From NCBI RefSeq assembly GCF_029278605.1, contig NZ_CP119573.1, positions 1,860,001 through 1,924,000 of the forward strand: DNA of 64,000 bases, read 5' to 3'. This document shows, piece after piece, positions 52,597 through 60,555 of the stretch (position 1 is the first letter of the stretch; each line of letters starts with the position of its first letter). Under the pieces are notes generated by a model that did not search any database, was not told the DNA's origin, and was given only the letters and a program-made list of their open reading frames with translations. This stretch comes from Cupriavidus sp. WKF15. GTDB lineage: Bacteria; Pseudomonadota; Gammaproteobacteria; Burkholderiales; Burkholderiaceae. A program made the position numbers and the translations under genes.

Positions 52597-53517
52597 TCAG
52601 TCTCCCAGCGGCTGGCGGCCGTCCGGGCCGGCGCCGTCGTCGTGCCCGTTCTCGCCGCCGGGGCCGCGGTGGGCGTCGAGCACGTATTTCAGGCGGCGCA
52701 GCCGTTCCTTGCTCTGGTCCTGGCGCAGCAGCGCGCACTGCGTGGCCAGCACGTCCAGCACCAGCAGCATGGCGTAGCGCGAGGCCGACGGCTTGAAGAT
52801 GAAGTCGGTCTCGAGCGTGCGCACGGGCAGCAGCACGTCGGCGCGCGCGGCCAGCGGCGACCCGAGCGCGGTCACGGCCACGAGCGTGGCGCCGTATTCG
52901 CGCGCGATATCGCAGCTCGCCAGCATCTCCGGCACGCTGCCGCTCGCCGAAAACGCGAGCACCACGTCGTCGCGGCTGAGCGTTGCCGCCACCATCTTCT
53001 GCAGCAGCGCGTCCTGGTAGCTGGCCACGGGCTGGCCCAGCCGCGCCAGGCGGTGGCGCGCCTCGTCAGCCATGAAGGACGAGCCGCCGCCCATGCCAAA
53101 AGCGTAGACCATGCGTGCGCCCAGCAACAGGCGCGCGGCCTGCTCGACACGGTCGGCATCGATCAGCTTGCGGTTGACTTCGAGCGCGGCGAGCACGTCG
53201 GCATGGATGCGGTCGGCCAGCGTCGCCGGGGTGTCGGCAGGCGCCGGCATGCCGTCCGGCTGCAGGAAGCGCATGCCCACCGCGGTGGCCTGCGCCAGCC
53301 GCAGCTTCAGGTCGCGCACATCGCGGCAGCCGATGGCCTTGGCAAAGCGCGTCACGCTGGCTTCGCTCACGCCGGCCTTGCGCGCCAGTTCGTTGATGCT
53401 GGCGGCCGCCGCGCCGGCAAGGTCTTCCAGAACGACTTGCGCCACCTTCTGCTCGGCCAGGCGCAGCGCGGGGCCGCGCTCGGCGATGCGGGTCAGGATA
53501 TCGAAGGGCGCGGTCAT
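52597..53517 (-). CDS. RpiR/MurR-family regulator with SIS domain
   Basis: A 306-residue regulator: an N-terminal RpiR HTH (about residues 1-80, with INELARKAGVSEASVTRFAKAI-type helix pair) and a C-terminal SIS sugar-phosphate-binding domain (about 130-270, FGMGGGSSFMADEARHRL and DDVVLAFSASGSVPE). HexR of the same family senses KDPG. First gene of the leftward operon and next to a divergent operon that makes and uses KDPG, so it probably controls both from the shared 175-bp gap. Confidence 0.92.
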   Translation of the reverse strand: MTAPFDILTRIAERGPALRLAEQKVAQVVLEDLAGAAAASINELARKAGVSEASVTRFAKAIGCRDVRDLKLRLAQATAVGMRFLQPDGMPAPADTPATLADRIHADVLAALEVNRKLIDADRVEQAARLLLGARMVYAFGMGGGSSFMADEARHRLARLGQPVASYQDALLQKMVAATLSRDDVVLAFSASGSVPEMLASCDIAREYGATLVAVTALGSPLAARADVLLPVRTLETDFIFKPSASRYAMLLVLDVLATQCALLRQDQSKERLRRLKYVLDAHRGPGGENGHDDGAGPDGRQPLGD

Positions 53518-53622
53518 GGCTCGTGAAGGTCCTGGGCTGGCGAAGGGCTATAACTGGTAGTGCCAACCCGGTTGCGAGGCGGCGGCACTGACTCCAGTCA
53601 AGCCGCCAGTCCGGGAACGGCG

Positions 53623-53658
53623 TGTTACTTTATAACAAGGATGAAATATCGTAATTTC
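53623..53658. promoter_or_regulatory. Candidate operator in divergent promoter region
   Basis: Two inverted repeats in an AT-rich island between the divergent operons: TGTTA-CTTTA-TAACA (53623-53637) and GAAAT-ATCGTA-ATTTC (53643-53658). Spacing and AT content suit RpiR-family sites. Assigning them to the adjacent RpiR regulator is inference. Confidence 0.5.
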
Positions 53659-53695
53659 GGGGATATCATTACGTCAATCAGATTTTTTCAGGGTG

Positions 53696-54973
53696 ATGAC
53701 AGGCATGCGTGAAACAAAGTATCAGGCCGGTGTGATCGATCCGCTCAACAAGGCACTGGGCAGGCTGGAAGCCCCGCTTGCCCCCGAAGACGCCGGCCAG
53801 ACCGGCTGGAGCCTGCTGCAGGAGGAGCTCAGCCTGCCAGCCGCGGTGCTTTACGAGGAGCGCCTGTCTCACAACCTGGAATGGATGCGCCGCTTCATGC
53901 GTGAGTACGGCGTGCAGCTTGCGCCGCATGGCAAGACGACCATGGCGCCCAAGCTGTTTGCGCGCCAGCTTGGCGCGGGCGCCTGGGGCATTACGCTGGC
54001 GACCGCGCACCAGACTGCCGCGGCCTACGCCCACGGGGTGCGCCGTGTGCTGATGGCCAACCAGCTGGTGGGCCGCCGCAATATGGAAATCATTGCCGAC
54101 CTGCTGCGCGATCCTGGCTTCGAGTTCTTCTCGCTGGTCGATTCCGCGGACCTGGTGGACCAGCTCGGCGCGTATTTCCGCAAGCGCGGCCAGACGCTGC
54201 AGGTGCTGCTGGAGCTGGGTGTGGAGGGCGGACGCACCGGCGTGCGCGACGCCGTGCAGCAGGCAGATGTGCTGGCGGCGCTGGCGCGCTGGCCGGACGC
54301 GCTGTCGCTGGCGGGCGTGGAGATCTATGAAGGGGTATTGAAGGAAGAGGCCGATATCCGCCGTTTCCTGCAACGCACCGTGGCGGTCACCCGCGAGATC
54401 GCGCAGCAGGGCCGCTTTGGCCGCAGCCCGGTGATCATGTCGGGTGCCGGCTCGGCCTGGTACGACGTAGTGGCGGAAGAATTTGCCCGCACCGATATCG
54501 GCATGCCGATCGAGGTGGTGCTGCGCCCCGGCTGCTACCTGACGCATGATGTGGGCATCTACAAGGCCGCGCAGGAGCGCATCCTGGCGAGCAACCCGGT
54601 GGCACAGAAGATGCGCGAAGGCTTGCTGCCCGCGCTGCAGCTGTGGGCCTATGTGCAATCCGTGCCCGAGCCTGACCGGGCCATCATCGGCATGGGCAAG
54701 CGCGACGCGGCGTTCGACGCCGGCATGCCGATTCCGGCGGTGATCTACCGCCCGGGCAGCGCCGCGCCGGTGGCGGTGCCCGCGCACTGGGAAGTCACGG
54801 GCATGATGGACCAGCATGCATACCTGCAGATCCACGCGGGTGACGATATACGGGTCGGCGACATGATCGCCTTCGACATCTCGCACCCGTGCCTGACCTT
54901 CGACAAGTGGCGGCATATTCCCGTACTGAACGGCGACATGCGCGTCATCGACATTGTCCAGACTTTCTTCTGA
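53696..54973 (+). CDS. PLP-dependent D-amino-acid deaminase (D-serine dehydratase/D-threonine aldolase-like fold)
   Basis: A 425-residue fold-type III PLP enzyme (alanine-racemase-like N-terminal barrel). The Schiff-base Lys is in LAPHGKTTMAPKL (about residue 80) and the C-terminal D-serine-dehydratase-like domain has metal-site residues in DQHAYLQIH and ISHPCLTFDKW. Such enzymes eliminate ammonia from beta-hydroxy D-amino acids. Its two followers are KDG kinase and KDPG aldolase, and D-glucosaminate dehydratase would give exactly KDG, so I infer that activity; D-serine or D-threonine are alternatives. Starts at 53693 (GTG), 53696 (ATG) and 53705 (ATG) are all possible. Confidence 0.88.
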   Translation: MTGMRETKYQAGVIDPLNKALGRLEAPLAPEDAGQTGWSLLQEELSLPAAVLYEERLSHNLEWMRRFMREYGVQLAPHGKTTMAPKLFARQLGAGAWGITLATAHQTAAAYAHGVRRVLMANQLVGRRNMEIIADLLRDPGFEFFSLVDSADLVDQLGAYFRKRGQTLQVLLELGVEGGRTGVRDAVQQADVLAALARWPDALSLAGVEIYEGVLKEEADIRRFLQRTVAVTREIAQQGRFGRSPVIMSGAGSAWYDVVAEEFARTDIGMPIEVVLRPGCYLTHDVGIYKAAQERILASNPVAQKMREGLLPALQLWAYVQSVPEPDRAIIGMGKRDAAFDAGMPIPAVIYRPGSAAPVAVPAHWEVTGMMDQHAYLQIHAGDDIRVGDMIAFDISHPCLTFDKWRHIPVLNGDMRVIDIVQTFF

Positions 54974-54985
54974 GACGAGCACGCC

Positions 54986-55921
54986 ATGAGCATCGATATC
55001 CTGGCCTATGGCGAGCCGCTGGTGGAGTTCAACCAGCAGCCCGACGACCCGAGCCGCTACCTGCAGGGATTTGGCGGCGACACTTCGAACTTCTGCATCG
55101 CGGCCGCGCGGCAGGGCGCCACCACGGGCTACATCAGCGCGGTGGGTGCCGACAGCTTCGGCGAACGGCTGATGGCGCTGTGGACGAGCGAGCGCGTGGA
55201 CACGCGCCACGTCCGCGTCGATCCCTCGGCGCCGACCGGCGTGTACTTCGTTAGCCATGACAACCATGGCCATCGCTTCGACTACCTGCGCGAAGGCTCC
55301 GCCGCGGCCCGCTACCATCACGAGCAGCTGCCGCTGGCCGCGATCGCGCAGGCCAGGTTCCTGCACCTGTCGGGCATCAGCCTGGCGATCAGCACAAGCG
55401 CCTGCGACGCTGGCCTGGCCGCTATGGAGCATGCGCGCAAGGCCGGCGTGAAGGTGTCGCTCGATACCAATCTGCGGCTGCGCCTGTGGTCGCTGGCGCG
55501 GGCGCGCGGCATCATGCGCGAGGCGTTCTCGCTCACGGATGTATGCCTGCCCAGCTGGGATGACATCACCGTGCTGACCGGACTCGATGACCGCGACGCG
55601 ATCGCCGACTACCTGCTTGGCTGCGGCGTTGGCCTGGTGGCGCTCAAGCTCGGCGAAGAGGGCGCCTACGTGGCCACGGCCGAATCGCGCACGCTGGTGC
55701 CGCCGTTTGCCGTCACGCCTGTCGATGCCACGGGTGCTGGCGACTGCTTCGGTGGCAGCTTCGTCGCGCGGCTTGCCGCGGGCGCCGATCCGTTCGAGGC
55801 CGCGCGCTATGCGAACGTGGCCGCGGCGCTGTCCACCACGGGATATGGCGCGGTGGCGCCGATTCCTTCCGCGGAGACCGTGCTCGCCAGGCTGGCGCAG
55901 TCGGTGTCCGTGATTGCCTGA
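54986..55921 (+). CDS. kdgK: 2-dehydro-3-deoxygluconate kinase
   Basis: A 311-residue PfkB-family sugar kinase. The substrate-side start is YGEPLVEFNQQ, FGGDTSNFCIAAARQGA is the first PfkB signature, and DATGAGDCFGGSF is the second, with the catalytic Asp of GAGD. It phosphorylates 2-keto-3-deoxygluconate to KDPG. Twelve bases after the deaminase gene and followed by KDPG aldolase, so the three steps form one path to pyruvate and glyceraldehyde-3-phosphate. Confidence 0.93.
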   Translation: MSIDILAYGEPLVEFNQQPDDPSRYLQGFGGDTSNFCIAAARQGATTGYISAVGADSFGERLMALWTSERVDTRHVRVDPSAPTGVYFVSHDNHGHRFDYLREGSAAARYHHEQLPLAAIAQARFLHLSGISLAISTSACDAGLAAMEHARKAGVKVSLDTNLRLRLWSLARARGIMREAFSLTDVCLPSWDDITVLTGLDDRDAIADYLLGCGVGLVALKLGEEGAYVATAESRTLVPPFAVTPVDATGAGDCFGGSFVARLAAGADPFEAARYANVAAALSTTGYGAVAPIPSAETVLARLAQSVSVIA

Positions 55922-55970
55922 CCGATTGATTTCCCGATCCAACTTCTAGTCCGCAACGATCCAGACTGCC

Positions 55971-56612
55971 ATGCAAGTTCAAACTTCCCCGCTGCTCGCG
56001 CGACTGGCCAATGTGCCGGTCATTCCTGTCCTGGAGTTCGGTTCCGTCGACGAGGCCCTGCATGTCAGCGAAGCGCTGGTGGCCGGTGGCCTGCCGCTGC
56101 TGGAAATCACGCTGCGCACGCCGGTGGCGATGGACGCGATGCGCGCCGTGGCCGCGAAGGTTCCGGGCGCTTGCGTGGGCGCCGGCACGGTGCTGACCGT
56201 GGAGCAGCTCCATGCCGTGCGCGACGCCGGCGCTCAGTTTGCCGTATCGCCGGGGCTGACGCCCGCGCTGGCCGCAGGTGCGCAGGATGCCGGCATCTCG
56301 CTGCTGCCGGGCGTGGCGACGGCCAGCGAGGCCATGGCGGCGCTGGAGGCCGGCTTCACTTTCCTGAAGTTCTTCCCGGCGCAGGCCGCGGGGGGCGTGC
56401 CGATGCTCAAGTCGCTGTACGGGCCGCTGTCGCAGTTGCGTTTCTGCCCGACCGGCGGGATTGACGCCACGCTGGCGCCGACCTACCTTGCCTTGCCGAA
56501 CGTGGTGTGCGTAGGCGGTTCCTGGGTCGTGCCCAAGGACGCCGTCGCCGCCGGCGACTGGGGCCGCATCCGCAAGCTGGCCGAAGAGGCTGCGGCACTG
56601 CGGCGGGGCTGA
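55971..56612 (+). CDS. eda: KDPG aldolase
   Basis: A 213-residue 2-dehydro-3-deoxyphosphogluconate aldolase. The Schiff-base Lys is in FTFLKFFPAQAAGG, the catalytic Glu in LLEITLRTPVA, and the phosphate loop in CPTGGID. It splits KDPG into pyruvate and glyceraldehyde-3-phosphate. Last gene of the rightward operon; a strong terminator follows at 56648. Confidence 0.95.
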   Translation: MQVQTSPLLARLANVPVIPVLEFGSVDEALHVSEALVAGGLPLLEITLRTPVAMDAMRAVAAKVPGACVGAGTVLTVEQLHAVRDAGAQFAVSPGLTPALAAGAQDAGISLLPGVATASEAMAALEAGFTFLKFFPAQAAGGVPMLKSLYGPLSQLRFCPTGGIDATLAPTYLALPNVVCVGGSWVVPKDAVAAGDWGRIRKLAEEAAALRRG

Positions 56613-56647
56613 GCCGCCGGACGCTGTCGCGCATACGGCATGAACGG

Positions 56648-56676
56648 AAAAACGGCACGCATTGCGTGCCGTTTTT
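56648..56676. terminator. Bidirectional terminator after eda
   Basis: A near-perfect 12-bp stem (AACGGCACGC / GCGTGCCGTT core) with a 3-base loop, flanked by A's on the left and T's on the right. It serves eda and the convergent entericidin-like gene. Confidence 0.92.
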
Positions 56677-56718
56677 CCTTGGGGGCGCCGAGCCCCTACA
56701 AGAAGAGGGGCTTGCCGC

Positions 56719-56850
56719 TTACTTGTGGCGGTCTGCCGCGCCTTCCAGTTTCTGGCCGCCGCGCTGGATATCCTGGCCAAGTCCGGCCATGGTATTGCAG
56801 CCAGCCAGCAGGGTCGCGAACAGTACGCACCAGATCCAACCTTTCTTCAC
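56719..56850 (-). CDS. Entericidin-like small lipoprotein
   Basis: A 43-residue lipoprotein read from GTG 56850, with AAGGAG six bases upstream. It starts VKKGWIWCVLFATLLAGC, where LLAGC is the lipobox, and continues NTMAGLGQDIQRGGQKLEGA, the amphipathic pattern of the EcnA/EcnB (entericidin) family. Entericidin B is a bacteriolytic stress lipoprotein in enterics; small relatives are common in betaproteobacteria with unclear roles. No antidote-like partner is seen next to it. Confidence 0.85.
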   Translation of the reverse strand: MKKGWIWCVLFATLLAGCNTMAGLGQDIQRGGQKLEGAADRHK

Positions 56851-56994
56851 GCCGGGCTCCTTACAGGTCATGGACATTTTGGGCAGATTTTACCGCCAGT
56901 GCCGATTGGCATCACATTTCATGTGTCGCAATTTGTAAATGGCAGGCGCCTGCGCACCCGGGCCGCGTCGCGACGGGCGCACGGCTCAGGCATA

Positions 56995-58326
56995 TCAAGT
57001 GGCCGGCCCGAGCAGTTCCCTGGCGCGCTGCTGGATTGCCCAATGAGTCTGCGCAAGCCAGGCTGCCGGAAATGGCTGGGCGAGCAGATAGCCCTGGATG
57101 CTGTGGCAGCCCCAGCCGTGCACCTGCTCCAGCTGCTTGCGTGTTTCCACTCCCCTGGCACAGACCACGGCCCCTGCCTTGCGTGCCACCGCGCAGGCCG
57201 CTTGCAAGCCGGCAGCCGCATTGGCGGGCTGGTGGGCGTGGCCGAGACTGCGCACGTCCAGCGTGACACGGTCGGGCCGCAGCCAGTCAAATGTCTCCAG
57301 GCATTCTGGCCGGCTATCGAAATCGCTGAGCGAAAGCTGGAGGCCGCGCCGGCGCAATGCCTCGAACCTGGCGAGCAGTTCTGCGTCGTCCGGCAGGTTG
57401 GTGCAGGGCACCTCGACGCAAAGCCGCTGTGGCGCGATGGCTCCGGCATCGAGGGTACGCGCGAGCGCGTCGATCATATCCAGTTGATGCAGTTGGGCGC
57501 TGGATGCCTGCAGGGTGAACTGCAGCGGACCGATATCCGCTGCCGCGCGCGCCAGCGGCGCCAGGCTCCCGAGCAGCCAGTTACCCACCGGTCCCATCAG
57601 TCCGAGGTTTTCCAGCGCCGGCAGGAAGTCCTGCGGCGCCACCCTGCCCAGAGCGGGATGGCGCCAGCGCAGCCGCACGGAGTAGCCGCTGATCCGCGCG
57701 CCCTCGAAATGAGCCATGGGCTGGAGGTGCAGGCTGAGTTCGCCGCGCTCCAGAGCATGGGGCAAGGCCGCGACCATCTGGTCCGCCGCAGGCGTGCCGG
57801 CGCGCATGGCACTGCCCAGCCCGTGGCCCCCCTGGCGGCAGATGCGAAGCATGGCGTCAAACGCCTGCTGCAGAATGCGCTCGGCTGCTATGTCGGGGTG
57901 GTCCAGGGCCACACCGATGCTGCAGGACAGGAACAGCTCAAAGCCATCGAGCGAGAAAGGGCGCGCCAGTTCATCGGCCATGCGCTGTCCCAGCCGCGCC
58001 GGATCCTGCGTCGCGGCCGACAGTGGGGTGACAACGGCCAGGTCGGCGGGCCCCAGCCAGTACATACGGGCTTCCGGCAGCAGCCAGCGCGCCAGGCGCG
58101 CCTGTACGAGCTGGCGCAGGCGCGCCGCCCCTTTGGGTCCCACGGATTCGCAGGCGCTGGCAAAGCGATCCAGTCGAATGACGAGAATGACCAGTTGCGT
58201 GCCGCCTGAGGAGGCGCGGCAATTCGCCAGCGCAGCCACGAAGGCGGCGGGCTGGACCATGTCGTACGCATTTCCGGCACTCTGACCAGCGCTGTCGCTG
58301 GCGTCGTCTTGGTGCATGCGATCCAT
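56995..58326 (-). CDS. Degenerate GGDEF-EAL protein
   Basis: A 443-residue cytoplasmic protein with a GGDEF-like fold (about residues 25-175) and an EAL fold (about 180-435). Both active sites are broken: the GGDEF position reads YWLGPADLAVV, the EAL signature reads YSVRLRW in place of E-x-L-x-R-W, and the DDFG loop reads LSDFDSRP. Some downstream EAL features survive (ARGVET, IQGYLLAQP). It therefore likely acts as a c-di-GMP receptor or protein-interaction factor rather than an enzyme. An upstream sensor domain is absent. Start at 58326; later ATGs are possible. Confidence 0.88.
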   Translation of the reverse strand: MDRMHQDDASDSAGQSAGNAYDMVQPAAFVAALANCRASSGGTQLVILVIRLDRFASACESVGPKGAARLRQLVQARLARWLLPEARMYWLGPADLAVVTPLSAATQDPARLGQRMADELARPFSLDGFELFLSCSIGVALDHPDIAAERILQQAFDAMLRICRQGGHGLGSAMRAGTPAADQMVAALPHALERGELSLHLQPMAHFEGARISGYSVRLRWRHPALGRVAPQDFLPALENLGLMGPVGNWLLGSLAPLARAAADIGPLQFTLQASSAQLHQLDMIDALARTLDAGAIAPQRLCVEVPCTNLPDDAELLARFEALRRRGLQLSLSDFDSRPECLETFDWLRPDRVTLDVRSLGHAHQPANAAAGLQAACAVARKAGAVVCARGVETRKQLEQVHGWGCHSIQGYLLAQPFPAAWLAQTHWAIQQRARELLGPAT

Positions 58327-58601
58327 TTTGCGGACCAGGCCGGCAAGTCGCCAGCCACTGTCCGCGCTTTCCCGTTCTGCAGTGATTCTCGAATTCTGCC
58401 ACCGCGATCACACAATTGCCGCGCAGGCATATCGCGATGACTGGTGTGTTGCAGATTCGATCATACGGCAGCGAGGGCGCCAGGAGCGTGCCGCCGGGTC
58501 GTCAACGCAGATTTGGCCGGCACTTGCCACGCCGGCCTTGACAGGCCGCCCGGTCTGGTTGTTGGTCAGGAGGCTGCGACGACGGAGGGAGGGCGCAGGC
58601 G

Positions 58602-59915
58602 TCAGCCGGTGGTTTCCTCTTCGGGACCTTCGGACGGCACGACGCGCGAGGCCAGCACCTTGTCGATGCGCTTGCCGTCCATGTCCAGGATCTCGAAGCG
58701 CCAGTCTTGCCACTGGACGCTGTCCGCGGTTTGCGGCAGCCGGCCAAGCAGCAGCAGGAGCATCCCGGAGAGCGTGTGGTAGCGCTCTTTTTCTTCCTCG
58801 GGCACCTGGCGCAGGCCGATGCGGTCCTTCAACTCGGGTATGGGGATCAGGCCATCGAGCAGCCAGGAGCCGTCTTCACGCTGGATCGCCCATTCCTCGT
58901 CCACGCTGTCCGGCTTGAACTCGCCGGTGATGGCTTCGATCAGGTCCTGCAGCGTGACCAGGCCAAGAACCTCCCCGTACTCGTCGATCACGAACGCGAT
59001 CTGGCCGCCGGAGCCGCGGAAGTTTTCCAGCAGTTCCATGCCCGTGACGCTCTCTGGCACGAATACCGCCGGCTGCACCACGGTCATGAGGTCGGCTTCC
59101 TCGCCGCGCAGGCGGCGGGCCAGCAACTGGCGCGCGCTGAGCACGCCGACAATGTCATGCATGCCGCCGCGCACGACCGGAAAGCGGGAGTGGTCCGACT
59201 CCTCGATGCGCTTGAGGTTTTCTTCCAGCGGGACTTCGATATCGAGATACACCACGTCGCCGCGCGGCACCATCAGAGAGGCCAGCTGACGGTCATCAAG
59301 GCGAAACACGTTGCGCACCATGGTGTGCTCGTGATGCTCGATGACGCCGGCCTCCGAGCCTTCCACCAGCAGTGCGTGGATTTCCTCCTCGGTCACTCCG
59401 GGACCGCGGTCGGTCTTGACGCCCAGCACGCGCAGGACCAGGCGCGTCGACCCGGACAGCAGCTTGACGAACGGCGTGCTGGCCACGGCAAGCCAGCCGA
59501 TCGGGCGGGCCACCTGCCGTGCAATGGCCTCGGGAGCCAGCTGGCCCAGGCGCTTGGGCACCAGTTCGCCCAGCACGATCGAGAAATAGGTCAGGCCAGC
59601 CACGACAATGGCCGTAGCCACGTAGCCAGCCGTCGTCGGCGGCAGCCCGAAGCCCTGCAGCCACACGCCAAGCGGCTGTGCCAGCGTGGATTCGCCCACC
59701 ACGCCGTTGAGCACGCCAATCGACGTAATGCCGATCTGCACGGTCGACAGGAACCGGGTCGGGTCTTCGCCAAGCTTGACAGCCTCGATCGCTCCCCGGT
59801 CGCCGTCCTCAATCTGGCGCTGCAGGCGCGCCTTGCGGGCGGTGACCAGCGCAATTTCGGACATGGCGAACAGACCGTTGAGCAGAATCAGCGCCAGCAG
59901 TATGGCAATTTCCAT
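58602..59915 (-). CDS. CorC/CNNM (HlyC/CorC) family transporter or efflux protein
   Basis: A 437-residue protein: DUF21/CNNM membrane domain (about 1-195, opening ILLALILLNGLFAMSEIAL), a pair of CBS domains (about 210-335, with FVIDEYGEVLGLVTLQDLIE), and a C-terminal CorC_HlyC domain (about 350-430, LDGLIPIPELKDRIG). Members work in magnesium or cobalt homeostasis; older 'hemolysin' naming is misleading. Alone on the strand. Confidence 0.92.
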   Translation of the reverse strand: MEIAILLALILLNGLFAMSEIALVTARKARLQRQIEDGDRGAIEAVKLGEDPTRFLSTVQIGITSIGVLNGVVGESTLAQPLGVWLQGFGLPPTTAGYVATAIVVAGLTYFSIVLGELVPKRLGQLAPEAIARQVARPIGWLAVASTPFVKLLSGSTRLVLRVLGVKTDRGPGVTEEEIHALLVEGSEAGVIEHHEHTMVRNVFRLDDRQLASLMVPRGDVVYLDIEVPLEENLKRIEESDHSRFPVVRGGMHDIVGVLSARQLLARRLRGEEADLMTVVQPAVFVPESVTGMELLENFRGSGGQIAFVIDEYGEVLGLVTLQDLIEAITGEFKPDSVDEEWAIQREDGSWLLDGLIPIPELKDRIGLRQVPEEEKERYHTLSGMLLLLLGRLPQTADSVQWQDWRFEILDMDGKRIDKVLASRVVPSEGPEEETTG

Positions 59916-60177
59916 CAGGATGCGCGCCCTTTGCGCGCGGGAATCAAAAGATCAAGCATACCATTCGCCTGTTACACCTAGTCACGGTGTGGCGTAGGCC
60001 GCGCTTGTTCGATCTACCTCCAGGCGACAGCTGAATGGCAATGTTGCTACTACAAGATACTGGCCAAAGCTGCGTGCAGGTATCGTATAAAAGTGGACAA
60101 ATTGCGAATAGTTACTGCCGGGCACAAGCCGGTCCGTTATGCTTCGCCTGACAACAATCCCTACGACAGGAAAAACA

Positions 60178-60381
60178 ATGCTCCGAGGATTCGCCCTGCT
60201 GATTGCGAGTACGGCCCTGCTGGCCGGCTGCGTAGTGGCTCCATATGACGATGGTTATCGTGCAGAGCAAGGCGGCCCCGGCTGCCCGCCAGGCCAGGCC
60301 AAGAAGGGAAACTGCAGGGTGGATCAGTACGGCAACCAGAGCTTCTGCCCTCCAGGCCAAGCCAAGAAAGGCAACTGCTGA
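60178..60381 (+). CDS. Small lipoprotein with CPPGQAKKGNC tandem repeat
   Basis: A 67-residue lipoprotein: signal LLIASTALLAGC (lipobox LAGC), a short acidic linker, then two copies of the 11-residue unit CPPGQAKKGNC separated by 11 residues (RVDQYGNQSF). The four repeat Cys could form two small disulphide loops. AGGA lies before the ATG at 60178; a longer reading from 60139 exists but lacks a good site. No family with a known function recognised. Probably outer-membrane or periplasmic. Confidence 0.8.
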   Translation: MLRGFALLIASTALLAGCVVAPYDDGYRAEQGGPGCPPGQAKKGNCRVDQYGNQSFCPPGQAKKGNC

Positions 60382-60555
60382 CGAGTGGTTCTTTTCCCCT
60401 CGGCTGAAGGCGTGGCCGAGGGCCGGCGGGTATGCAATACAGATTCGGGGTTCCCGTTCATGAGGTTGCACCACATTGGCATCGGGGTCCATGAATCGTC
60501 CTGATTACCTGTAAAGTAATCGCCGGGCGGCATGCCTCATGGTGTAATACGTCAC

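Noticed and set aside
53678..55942. A 754-codon minus-strand ORF
   Set aside because: It is antisense to the PLP deaminase and KDG kinase, which have full conserved motifs on the plus strand.
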